A DNA stretch of 5,420 nucleotides from positions 1 through 5,420 of the forward strand of contig JAHEDL010000057.1 of NCBI GenBank assembly GCA_024641255.1. The letters run 5' to 3'. The translations under genes and the position numbers were made by a program. Shown piece after piece: positions 1 through 5,420 of this stretch. Below the pieces are notes generated by a model that saw only the letters and a list, made by a program, of their open reading frames with translations, did not search any database and was not told the DNA's origin. The stretch is from Pseudorhodobacter sp. (lineage in GTDB: Bacteria; Pseudomonadota; Alphaproteobacteria; Rhodobacterales; Rhodobacteraceae). Within the stretch, counting starts at the first letter, position 1; each line of letters begins with the position of its first letter.

Positions 1-481
1 GACCGCCCGACATGAAGGCCGGGTATGCAGCCTCTTTTTCGGCCAAGCCAACCCGCGCCAGCAATTTTCTTGCCCGCGCTTCGGCCTCGGCGCGCGGAAT
101 TTTCAGGACATGCACCGGAACCTCGATCAGGTTTTCCAGCACGGTCTTATGGGTCCAAAGATTGAAGTTCTGAAACACCATGCCCAAAGATTGCCGCAAG
201 CGTTCAATCTGGCGGCGGTCTGACGGTGTTCCATCAGACTTCATCTTTACTGCATCGCCGCCAATTTCGATTTCCCCGCCCGAAGGGGTTTCCAAAAAGT
301 TGATGCAGCGCAGCATGGTCGATTTGCCCGACCCTGACCCGCCGATAATGGCAACAACATCGCCTTCGCGCGCCGTCAAAGACACGCCCTTGAGGACTTC
401 GTGCTGTCCAAAAGATTTGCGCAGATTGCTGACGCGTATTGCGATTGGTCTGTCGCAGACCGGTAGTGCGTGGGTCGGCAT
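1..481 (-). CDS. Amino-acid ABC transporter ATP-binding protein (HisP/OccP type), C-terminal part beyond window
   Basis: This is the N-terminal 160 residues of the cytoplasmic ATPase subunit that powers an ABC importer, most likely for polar or basic amino acids. I translated it by hand from the ATG at 481. A Walker A motif lies at residues 47-55 (GGSGSGKST), and the Q-loop glutamine is Q104 within MVFQNFNLW. The frame is cut at residues 157-160 (MSGG), the start of the ABC signature. The FNLWTHKTVLENLIEVPVHVL stretch and the short insertion before it (about residues 74-95) are typical of the HisP/OccP/GlnQ group and fit the histidine/octopine branch best. Walker B and the H-loop lie outside the window. 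The start is supported by AGGAAA at 490-485, a few bases upstream. It is the same strand as aroB, 66 bases downstream of it, with an inverted repeat between them. It probably begins its own transporter operon. Substrate cannot be told without the permease and binding-protein genes. Confidence 0.93.
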   Translation of the reverse strand, partial: MPTHALPVCDRPIAIRVSNLRKSFGQHEVLKGVSLTAREGDVVAIIGGSGSGKSTMLRCINFLETPSGGEIEIGGDAVKMKSDGTPSDRRQIERLRQSLGMVFQNFNLWTHKTVLENLIEVPVHVLKIPRAEAEARARKLLARVGLAEKEAAYPAFMSGG

Positions 482-484
482 GTC

Positions 485-490
485 TTTCCT
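485..490 (-). promoter_or_regulatory. Ribosome binding site of the ABC ATPase gene
   Basis: AGGAAA read on the minus strand lies three bases before the ATG at 481. It supports that start, which gives about 16 residues before the first conserved ABC strand (IRVSNLRKSFG). Confidence 0.6.
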
Positions 491-502
491 GCCGTTGTGA
501 TT

Positions 503-525
503 TTGACCCATCAGAGATGGGTCAA
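503..525. repeat. Perfect 10-bp inverted repeat with 3-base centre
   Basis: The left arm TTGACCCATC (503-512) and right arm GATGGGTCAA (516-525) are exact reverse complements around a 3-base centre (513-515). The repeat sits in the 66-base gap between the aroB stop and the ABC ATPase start, about 20 bases from that start. As RNA it would form a 10-bp hairpin, but the minus-strand transcript continues with AAAATCAC rather than a U run, so it is not a classical intrinsic terminator. Alternatives are an operator for a dimeric regulator of the transporter, or a Rho-type or transcript-stabilising hairpin. The TTGACC at the minus-strand side of the repeat resembles an alphaproteobacterial -35 element, but no good -10 follows it. 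Confidence 0.75.
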
Positions 526-547
526 CACAATTATGCAAGCGAATAAT

Positions 548-1666
548 TCACCGCCGCGACGACAAAGCTTCGGTCAGCAAAGAAAGCACAAGATCGGACG
601 GCACGCTGTCGGCCACAAAGGCATCGCCTATCGAACGGGCAAGAATGAAACGCAATTTGCCGTCGATGACCTTTTTGTCTTGCGCCATAAGGGCCAAAAG
701 TGCCTCGGCGCTTGGCAGATCGCCGGCGATATCCGCGATATCGGTCTTCATTCCCATGCTGCGCAAATGCGCCCGCACCCGCGACGGTGCTTCTTGTGAA
801 CACAGTCCCATGCGCTGCGACAGTTCAAAGGCCAAGGCGCAACCGATTGCCACGCCTTCGCCGTGCAGAAGCCGATTTGAATAGCCTGTGGCTTTTTCAA
901 GCGCGTGACAAAAGGTGTGGCCAAGGTTCAAAAGCGCGCGTTCGCCCTCTTCGGTTTCATCGCGGCTGACGATGCCCGCCTTCATTTCGACCGAACGGTT
1001 GACGGCGTATTGACGCAAGGCAGCGTCGCCGGCCGCCATGGCGGGCGCGTTGGTTTCCAGCCAATCAAAGAAGGCGGCATCGCCAAGCAGGCCGTATTTC
1101 ACCACCTCGCCATAGCCGGCAAGAAAATCGCGTTCCGGCAACGTGGCCAAGGCGTCAATATCGGCCAAAACAAGGCTGGGTTGATGAAAAGCCCCCACAA
1201 GGTTCTTGCCCTGCGCGGTGTTGATGCCTGTCTTGCCGCCGACAGAACTGTCGACCTGCGCCAGCAAGGTTGTCGGGATTTGCACAAAGCGCACGCCCCG
1301 CCGCAGCACAGCCGAGGCAAAGCCGACCAAATCGCCAACAACGCCGCCACCAAAGGCGATAACCACATCACGGCGTTCGATTTTTTGTTCCAGTAGCCAT
1401 TCGACCGAACGGGCAAACTGCTCCCATCCTTTCGAACTTTCACCCGGCGGAATGGTAAGCGCCGTCATCACGATGCCTTCTTGTTCTAGCGCTTTGGCAA
1501 GATCCATCAGGTGGCGCGCGGCAACCGTATCGTCGGTAATCACCGCGACCTTCTTGCGGCGCAGCAGCGGCGCGATGTGTTTGCCCGCCTGCGCGATCAG
1601 CCCCCGACCGATGCGCACCTCGTAGCTGCGCGCGCCAAGTGCGACATTGACCACATCCAAAGTCAT
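548..1666 (-). CDS. aroB: 3-dehydroquinate synthase
   Basis: AroB converts DAHP to 3-dehydroquinate, the second step of the shikimate pathway, in the cytoplasm, using NAD+ and a divalent metal. The 372-residue length is usual for the family. The NAD-binding glycine-rich motif GGGVVGD lies at residues 106-112. The segment IPTTLLAQVDSSVGGKTGIN (130-149) and GKNLVGAFHQP (153-163) line the active site. The expected metal ligands are all present: E187 in GEVVKYG, H250 in LNLGHTFCHALE and H268 in LLHGEG. The start ATG (1666-1664) overlaps the aroK stop as ATGA, and AAAGGA at 1679-1674 lies seven bases upstream, so translation is probably coupled to aroK. No key residue is missing and the frame is intact, so I expect a working enzyme. 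Confidence 0.98.
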   Translation of the reverse strand: MTLDVVNVALGARSYEVRIGRGLIAQAGKHIAPLLRRKKVAVITDDTVAARHLMDLAKALEQEGIVMTALTIPPGESSKGWEQFARSVEWLLEQKIERRDVVIAFGGGVVGDLVGFASAVLRRGVRFVQIPTTLLAQVDSSVGGKTGINTAQGKNLVGAFHQPSLVLADIDALATLPERDFLAGYGEVVKYGLLGDAAFFDWLETNAPAMAAGDAALRQYAVNRSVEMKAGIVSRDETEEGERALLNLGHTFCHALEKATGYSNRLLHGEGVAIGCALAFELSQRMGLCSQEAPSRVRAHLRSMGMKTDIADIAGDLPSAEALLALMAQDKKVIDGKLRFILARSIGDAFVADSVPSDLVLSLLTEALSSRR

Positions 1667-2211
1667 TCAGGCGTCCTTTCCAGCACGTCAGCGCGGGTGG
1701 CCAAAGCCTCGACCACGCGCTGCGCCATGTCTTCGACCGACAGATCAGAATGGGAATCCACGGTCAGGTCCGCCATCTGGTAGAAGGGAAGTCTGGCGTC
1801 GTAAAGCCCGCGCAGCGTTTCGCGCGGGTTGGCGGTGCGCAGAAGCGGCCGCGTGGCTTTGTGGCGCACCCGCTGCCACAGCAGTTCAAGATCGGCCCGC
1901 AGCCAAACCGAAATGCCCGCATCGTGGATCAGCGCGCGATTGGTCTGTGACAAAAACGCGCCGCCACCGGTTGAAAGCACACAAGGCGTGCCGCGCAGCA
2001 GGCGGTTCAACACCTCTGTTTCGCGGGCGCGAAAGAAGGCTTCGCCGTCGCGTTCAAAGATTTCGGCAATCGACCGATCCGCCGCGTGAACAATTTCTTC
2101 ATCCGAATCAAGGAACGGAACCGCAAGCAATCGCGCAAGGGCGGTCCCCACCGCGGTCTTGCCCGCCCCCATCATTCCAACCATCACAACGGTTTTTTTA
2201 AGCCGCACCAT
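1663..2211 (-). CDS. aroK: Shikimate kinase
   Basis: AroK phosphorylates the 3-hydroxyl of shikimate with ATP in the cytoplasm, the fifth step of the shikimate pathway. From the chosen start it has 182 residues, normal for the family. It shows Walker A GMMGAGKT (12-19), the shikimate-binding FLDSDEEI with D37, the FFRARE segment with R61, the GGG loop (82-84), the lid arginine R121 in RPLL, and R140 in the DARLPFYQMA helix. The same frame stays open upstream to a TTG at 2262. I prefer the ATG at 2211 because AGGGA (2221-2217) lies five bases before it and the protein then begins directly with the first beta strand (LKKTVVMVG). Its last bases overlap aroB, forming a two-gene shikimate unit. 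The name aroK rather than aroL follows the usual aroK-aroB pairing and is not proven by sequence. Confidence 0.97.
   Translation of the reverse strand: MVRLKKTVVMVGMMGAGKTAVGTALARLLAVPFLDSDEEIVHAADRSIAEIFERDGEAFFRARETEVLNRLLRGTPCVLSTGGGAFLSQTNRALIHDAGISVWLRADLELLWQRVRHKATRPLLRTANPRETLRGLYDARLPFYQMADLTVDSHSDLSVEDMAQRVVEALATRADVLERTPE
1674..1679 (-). promoter_or_regulatory. Ribosome binding site of aroB inside the end of aroK
   Basis: AAAGGA on the minus strand is seven bases before the aroB ATG and lies within the last codons of aroK. Together with the ATGA overlap it fits reinitiation or coupled translation of the pair. Confidence 0.6.
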
Positions 2212-2216
2212 GTTTT

Positions 2217-2221
2217 TCCCT
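2217..2221 (-). promoter_or_regulatory. Ribosome binding site that decides the aroK start
   Basis: AGGGA on the minus strand, five bases before the ATG at 2211, favours that start over the upstream in-frame TTG at 2262. Confidence 0.6.
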
Positions 2222-2283
2222 ATATGCCTTGACGTGAAAGGGTTTGGCAGCACCCCGCGCAAGGCAAATCTTTCTTCCTTGAA

Positions 2284-2303
2284 TGGCGTGAACTTGGCGT
2301 AAA
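2284..2303. repeat. Tandem direct repeat TGGCGTRAA, 11-base period
   Basis: TGGCGTGAA at 2284-2292 recurs as TGGCGTAAA at 2295-2303, matching at eight of nine positions with starts 11 bases apart, about one helical turn. The second copy also forms a TGGC-N6-GCCA dyad ending at 2308. The position beside the AT-rich core suggests a regulator site, but this is inference, and short repeats of this kind also arise by chance. Confidence 0.35.
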
Positions 2304-2406
2304 TGCCATATATATTCGACGGCAGATCTTCGGGGCGTTGCAGCGAAGAAACAAGAAATCAGTCTCCGGGCTAAACTGGCGACGCAAAGCATAGGACGAA
2401 GCGGGC

Positions 2407-2541
2407 ATGGGGCGTCTGATCAAAGTGGTGTTGGGGTTGGCGGTTCTTGGGTTTCTGGGGCTGATTGGCTATGCCTACATGGCCGACCTGTCGCCAGTGG
2501 CCGAAGAAATCAAACTGCCGGTGACCCTGCATGCCGACTAA
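2407..2541 (+). CDS. Small single-span membrane protein, unknown function
   Basis: This 44-residue frame begins at ATG 2407 and ends at TAA 2539-2541. It has basic residues R3 and K6, then one hydrophobic helix (about residues 7-25) rich in glycine (G10, G15, G18, G21), then an acidic tail with D27, E33 and E34. This predicts a membrane anchor with the N-terminus in the cytoplasm and a short tail outside it. AGGA at 2393-2396 lies ten bases upstream, a slightly long spacing. The gene overlaps the next one by 11 bases, which itself has no visible ribosome binding site, so translation of this peptide probably feeds the downstream gene. I do not recognise a named family. From memory, a small protein of this kind occurs in this position in related Rhodobacterales, but I could not verify that here. 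It could be a short leader frame, but the well-formed helix argues for a real product. Confidence 0.72.
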   Translation: MGRLIKVVLGLAVLGFLGLIGYAYMADLSPVAEEIKLPVTLHAD

Positions 2542-2602
2542 GCCTGCCTTTGGCTTTCTAGGTTTGGCGCTGACGATGCTTTTGCCACAAACGGCATTGG
2601 CA
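2531..2602 (+). other. Sec signal peptide of the exported protein
   Basis: The first 24 codons encode a short basic start, a hydrophobic core (AFGFLGLALTMLL) and an A-L-A end at residues 22-24, matching the -3/-1 rule for signal peptidase I. Predicted cleavage is before E25. Confidence 0.8.
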
Positions 2603-4153
2603 GAAAAACCGCTTTCGGCAATCGACTGGTTGTCGGAATCGGTGAAAACCCCTGTGGCGCAAGGCGAAGTCAGCTTGCCACCGCTAGAGTCGGTGTCGAA
2701 CGAACCGCATTCACAAAACGGCTCTCGGTCAAACCTGCCGCCGATGGCGAACGAAGCGAAGGTGTCAACGGGGGCAATTCCGGACACGGTTGCGACGACC
2801 GTTTTGGGCGGGCCATCGCTTGATGCGGTCGGGCTGTTGCCGCCTGCGGTAACGGGTTTTCCACATGATATTTGGGGCATGGGCAAAAGTGCCGAAATCG
2901 CAACGGCGCTGACCAAGGTTAACCCCGAAGGCGTACCCGCGCTGCAATCTTTGTTGATCACCCTGCTTTTGGCCGAAGCCGAAGCGCCCGCGGATTCGCG
3001 CGGCAAAGGCGATCTGCTGCTGGCCCGAATCGACAAGCTTTTGGCAATGGGTGCGTTGGATCAGGCGCAGGCGCTGATTGCTGTTGCGGGGGCCTCGGCC
3101 TCGGCCGAACTTTTTCGCCGCGATTTCGATGTGGCTTTGCTCACCGGTGAAGAAGACACCGCCTGCGACGTTCTGAAAACCTCGCCGGGCTTGGCGCCAA
3201 CGCTGATGACGCGGGTGTTTTGTCTGGCGCGCGCTGGCGACTGGAACGCCGCCGCCCTGACGCTGCGCACCGCCGAAGCCTTGGGCAACACCGACGAAAC
3301 CGAAGATCTGCTGTTGTCGCGATTTCTTGACCCCGAACAGTTCGGTGATGAACCGATGCCCGCGGCACCGACGCCAATCACCCCGCTGATTTGGCGCATT
3401 TATGATGCTTTGGGCGAACCCTTGCCCACGGCAACGCTGCCGCCCGCCTTTGCCCACGCCGACTTGTCGGATCGTGCGGGCTGGAAGGCGCAGATCGAAG
3501 CGGCAGAGCGGCTTAGCCGCGCCGGAGCAATTCCGCCCAACGTGCTGCTGGGGCTTTATACCGATAACGCCCCTGCCGCTTCGGGCGGGGTCTGGGATCG
3601 GGCCGATGCGTTTCAGCGCTTTGATGCAGCACTGAGCAAGGGCGATGTGCCAACAATCGAACAGCGCCTGCCGCTGGCCTATGCGCGGATGAAAGATGCC
3701 GAGCTAGAGGTGCCGTTTGCAGCGCTGTTTGCGGGCCAATTGTCAAAATTGCAGGTTAGCGGCGATACCGCGCGGATTGTCTATGAACTGGGGCTGATTT
3801 CGACCGACTATGAACGGTTGGCCAAGCAGGGCAATGGGGCAAAAGACGCGCGCAACGTGTTTCTTGCCGGATTGGCCAACGGTTCTGTCGCGGGGCTAAC
3901 CGCCCCTGACAGCATGGCGCGCGCGATTGCACCGGCGTTTACTGACCCGCAAATGCCTGCAGACGTTGCCGATTTGGTGGCGCAAAAGCGGATTGGCGAA
4001 GCAATTTTGCAAGCCATGCTGCGCATCGAATCCGGTCTGACCGGAGAGTTGGTGAAAGTGACCGAGGGCCTGTCGATCCTGCGCAAGCTGGGTTTGGAGG
4101 ATGTGGCGCGGCGCACCGCACTGCAGTTGATGATCTTGGAACGGCGGGGCTAG
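2531..4153 (+). CDS. Exported alpha-helical protein of unknown function
   Basis: I do not recognise a named family for this 540-residue protein. Residues 1-24 form a Sec signal peptide: K4, a hydrophobic core (about 6-18) and the cleavage-type end TALA before E25, so the mature protein should be periplasmic. No lipobox cysteine is present. Residues about 35-105 are rich in S, P, E and T and look disordered. The rest, about 120-540, is rich in alanine and leucine with repeated helix pairs such as residues 160-188 and 228-250, in the manner of a TPR-like or other helical solenoid. Only two cysteines occur, C212 and C231. The start overlaps the upstream small gene by 11 bases with no clear ribosome site, while the signal peptide supports ATG 2531. 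Its stop directly abuts the xerD start. The solenoid form suggests protein binding in the envelope, which is inference only. Confidence 0.88.
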   Translation: MPTKPAFGFLGLALTMLLPQTALAEKPLSAIDWLSESVKTPVAQGEVSLPPLESVSNEPHSQNGSRSNLPPMANEAKVSTGAIPDTVATTVLGGPSLDAVGLLPPAVTGFPHDIWGMGKSAEIATALTKVNPEGVPALQSLLITLLLAEAEAPADSRGKGDLLLARIDKLLAMGALDQAQALIAVAGASASAELFRRDFDVALLTGEEDTACDVLKTSPGLAPTLMTRVFCLARAGDWNAAALTLRTAEALGNTDETEDLLLSRFLDPEQFGDEPMPAAPTPITPLIWRIYDALGEPLPTATLPPAFAHADLSDRAGWKAQIEAAERLSRAGAIPPNVLLGLYTDNAPAASGGVWDRADAFQRFDAALSKGDVPTIEQRLPLAYARMKDAELEVPFAALFAGQLSKLQVSGDTARIVYELGLISTDYERLAKQGNGAKDARNVFLAGLANGSVAGLTAPDSMARAIAPAFTDPQMPADVADLVAQKRIGEAILQAMLRIESGLTGELVKVTEGLSILRKLGLEDVARRTALQLMILERRG

Positions 4154-5095
4154 ATGGCAGCTCCGGCACACCCAGAGTTGTGGATCATGGGGTTTCTGGA
4201 CGCGCAGGCGGCGGAACTTGGGGCAGCGCGCAACACGCAATTGGCCTATGGCCGCGATCTGAAAGATTTTCTGACCTGGTTGGCCCGCGCGAACCGCAGC
4301 GTGGCCACCGCTGATCGCGCCGATGTCGAAGCGTATCTTGTGTTTTGCGATGCGCAGGGGCTTTCAAAAGCCACCCGCGCGCGCAGGCTTTCGGCCATTC
4401 GCCAACTTTACCGCTTTGCGCATGACGAAGGCTGGCGCAGCGACAACCCCGCCCTGCGGATAAAGGGGCCGGGTGCAAGCAAGCGACTGCCCGGCACCCT
4501 GAGCCTTGAACAGGTTGAACGGCTGTTGGCCTCGGCCAAAACCAAGGGCCGCAACGAGGCAGAGCGGTTGCGAAATTGCGCCCTGGTCGAACTGCTCTAT
4601 GCCACCGGAATGCGGGTTTCTGAACTTGTCGGCCTGCCGGTTGCAGCGGTGCGGGGCGACCCGAAGATGATCCTTGTCAAAGGCAAGGGCGACAAAGAGC
4701 GTATGGTGCCACTTTCGCCGCCGGCACGGGCGGCGCTGCGGGAATGGCTGTCGTGTCGCGATGAACTGGAAGATGCCGCGCATCGGGCGGGCAAGGCGCA
4801 TTCGAAACAGCTTTTTCCCGGCACCGGCGCCGATGGCCATGTGACCCGTCAGCATTTCTATTTGCTGATCAAAGACATCGCGCTAGAAGCCGGTATCGAC
4901 CCGGCTTTGGTTACGCCGCACACGCTGCGGCATGCGTTTGCCACGCATTTGCTGGCGGGGGGGGCAGATCTTCGGGTTATTCAAACCTTGCTGGGGCATG
5001 CAGACGTGGCGACGACAGAAATTTACACCCATGTCCTGGACGAGGAATTGAAGCAATTGGTGCTGAACCACCACCCCTTGGCCCAGAAACGCTGA
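4154..5095 (+). CDS. xerD: Site-specific tyrosine recombinase XerD
   Basis: XerD works with XerC at the dif site, under FtsK control, to resolve chromosome dimers. The 313-residue protein has an N-terminal SAM-like core-binding domain (about 10-95, with AARNTQLAYGRDLKDFL) and a C-terminal catalytic domain (about 115-305). All catalytic residues are present: R154 in ATGMRVSEL, K178 in KGKGDKER, H256 and R259 in TPHTLRHAFATHLL, H282 in LLGHAD and nucleophile Y291 in IYTHV. The C-terminal LVLNHHPLA resembles XerD more than XerC. ATG 4154 follows the previous stop with no gap, and I see no strong ribosome site, so translation is probably coupled. An in-frame ATG at 4187 (residue 12) is a possible alternative start. 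It is a housekeeping protein, not a phage or integron integrase: there is no att-like repeat or cargo. Confidence 0.95.
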   Translation: MAAPAHPELWIMGFLDAQAAELGAARNTQLAYGRDLKDFLTWLARANRSVATADRADVEAYLVFCDAQGLSKATRARRLSAIRQLYRFAHDEGWRSDNPALRIKGPGASKRLPGTLSLEQVERLLASAKTKGRNEAERLRNCALVELLYATGMRVSELVGLPVAAVRGDPKMILVKGKGDKERMVPLSPPARAALREWLSCRDELEDAAHRAGKAHSKQLFPGTGADGHVTRQHFYLLIKDIALEAGIDPALVTPHTLRHAFATHLLAGGADLRVIQTLLGHADVATTEIYTHVLDEELKQLVLNHHPLAQKR

Positions 5096-5098
5096 TCA

Positions 5099-5420
5099 AT
5101 GCCCGACCTGCTTTCGTACTCTATCTGGCTGCCCGTCCTAGGAATGATCGCGACCATCGGCATCGCGGCAACGGCGGCGGCAGAGGCTGCGCTTTCGGTG
5201 ATAACGCGAGAGGGATTCAAGCCAGCGCAAGGTGTGCTGTCGCGCTTGGCGATCCGACAGGCTGACTCGGCTGCCGGGATCATGGCGGCATTGCGCCATG
5301 CCGCGATGATGGCGCGGCTTGGGTTTGTTGCTGTGGGGATGGCACTGCTAACGCAACAGGGTTTTGGCCTTGCCGCCAGTTTTGCCCTGTGTGTTCTGGG
5401 GATTGCGGTCATCGGTCTTT
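5099..5420 (+). CDS. Multi-span membrane protein, possibly DUF21/CNNM type, N-terminal part
   Basis: I translated 107 residues from ATG 5099 before the window ends in the open frame. Hydrophobic segments lie at about residues 11-27, 66-84 and 89-107, so it is an inner-membrane protein. After the first helix comes AAAEAALSVITRE (residues 26-38). This resembles the SGAETAL-S-R signature that follows the first helix of DUF21/CNNM domains in CorC/HlyC-type proteins, and the later arrangement of a polar stretch then two helices also fits. The match is partial: the usual S-G pair is replaced by alanines. The CBS and CorC domains that would confirm the call lie beyond the window. The gene starts three bases after the xerD stop without a clear ribosome site, so it probably belongs to the same transcript. 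Another membrane family is quite possible. Confidence 0.6.
   Translation, partial: MPDLLSYSIWLPVLGMIATIGIAATAAAEAALSVITREGFKPAQGVLSRLAIRQADSAAGIMAALRHAAMMARLGFVAVGMALLTQQGFGLAASFALCVLGIAVIGL

Larger units (their letters stand above)
2212..2406. promoter_or_regulatory. Divergent intergenic region between aroK and the small membrane protein gene
   Basis: This 195-base stretch separates the two outward-facing gene blocks, so promoters for both should lie here. An AT-only core, ATATATATT, at 2308-2316 is the most likely -10 area in either direction. I found no convincing -35/-10 pair at 16-18 base spacing on either strand, so I place no exact promoter. A tandem 11-base repeat and a short TGGC/GCCA dyad lie immediately left of the AT core. 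No tRNA, riboswitch or terminator is apparent to me. Confidence 0.5.

Noticed and set aside
503..525. Rho-independent terminator for aroB
   Set aside because: The stem is only half G/C and is followed by AAAATCAC on the minus-strand transcript, with no U run. It is kept as an inverted repeat of uncertain role.
905..1396. Long open frame on the plus strand opposite aroB
   Set aside because: It lies wholly opposite a clear aroB with all key residues and shows no recognisable protein features. GC-rich coding DNA commonly leaves such antisense frames open.
2212..2262. Upstream TTG start for aroK adding 17 residues
   Set aside because: The ATG at 2211 has AGGGA five bases upstream and gives a protein starting at the first conserved strand. 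The extra residues match nothing expected in shikimate kinases.
2407..2541. Type I toxin-like peptide
   Set aside because: Small size and a single membrane helix fit superficially, but I see no antisense RNA signals. The overlap with the next gene points to an operon member instead.
2371..3457. Minus-strand open frames opposite the exported protein gene
   Set aside because: The plus-strand frame has a signal peptide, coherent helical composition and operon-like spacing. The opposite frames have low-complexity composition without any motif.
4154..5095. Phage, integron or genomic-island integrase
   Set aside because: Length, domain layout and the HHPLA-type C-terminus fit housekeeping XerD. 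There is no adjacent tRNA, att-like repeat, excisionase or cargo.
5023..5412. Minus-strand open frame over the xerD end and the next gene
   Set aside because: It runs opposite two plus-strand frames that are well supported or membrane-like, and its translation is low-complexity with no motif.

Overview
The window looks like ordinary chromosomal DNA from an alphaproteobacterium of the Rhodobacterales (Roseobacter-like). This rests on the GC-rich composition, the style of the AroB, AroK and XerD proteins, and their gene order. It holds seven genes, two of them cut by the window edges. They form two divergent blocks that face away from a roughly 195-base non-coding centre at about 2212-2406.

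The left block is read on the minus strand. Shikimate kinase (aroK, 1663-2211) and 3-dehydroquinate synthase (aroB, 548-1666) overlap by four bases. They supply two steps of the shikimate pathway to chorismate and the aromatic amino acids. A 66-base gap containing a perfect 10-bp inverted repeat follows. After it begins a polar or basic amino-acid ABC transporter ATPase (481 to 1), cut just inside its ABC signature motif.

The right block is read on the plus strand as a very tight cluster. It starts with a 44-residue single-span membrane protein (2407-2541). This overlaps by 11 bases a 540-residue exported helical protein of unknown function (2531-4153). That gene abuts with no gap the tyrosine recombinase xerD (4154-5095), which resolves chromosome dimers. 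Three bases later begins a multi-span membrane protein (5099 onward, cut), possibly of the DUF21/CNNM type.

No mobile element, CRISPR array, RNA gene or clear defence system is visible. The least explained parts are the small membrane protein, the exported 540-residue protein coupled to xerD, the inverted repeat downstream of aroB, and a tandem repeat in the divergent region. The two enzymes of the left block work in one pathway. In the right block the spacing argues for co-transcription, but the sequence gives no functional link between envelope proteins and XerD.
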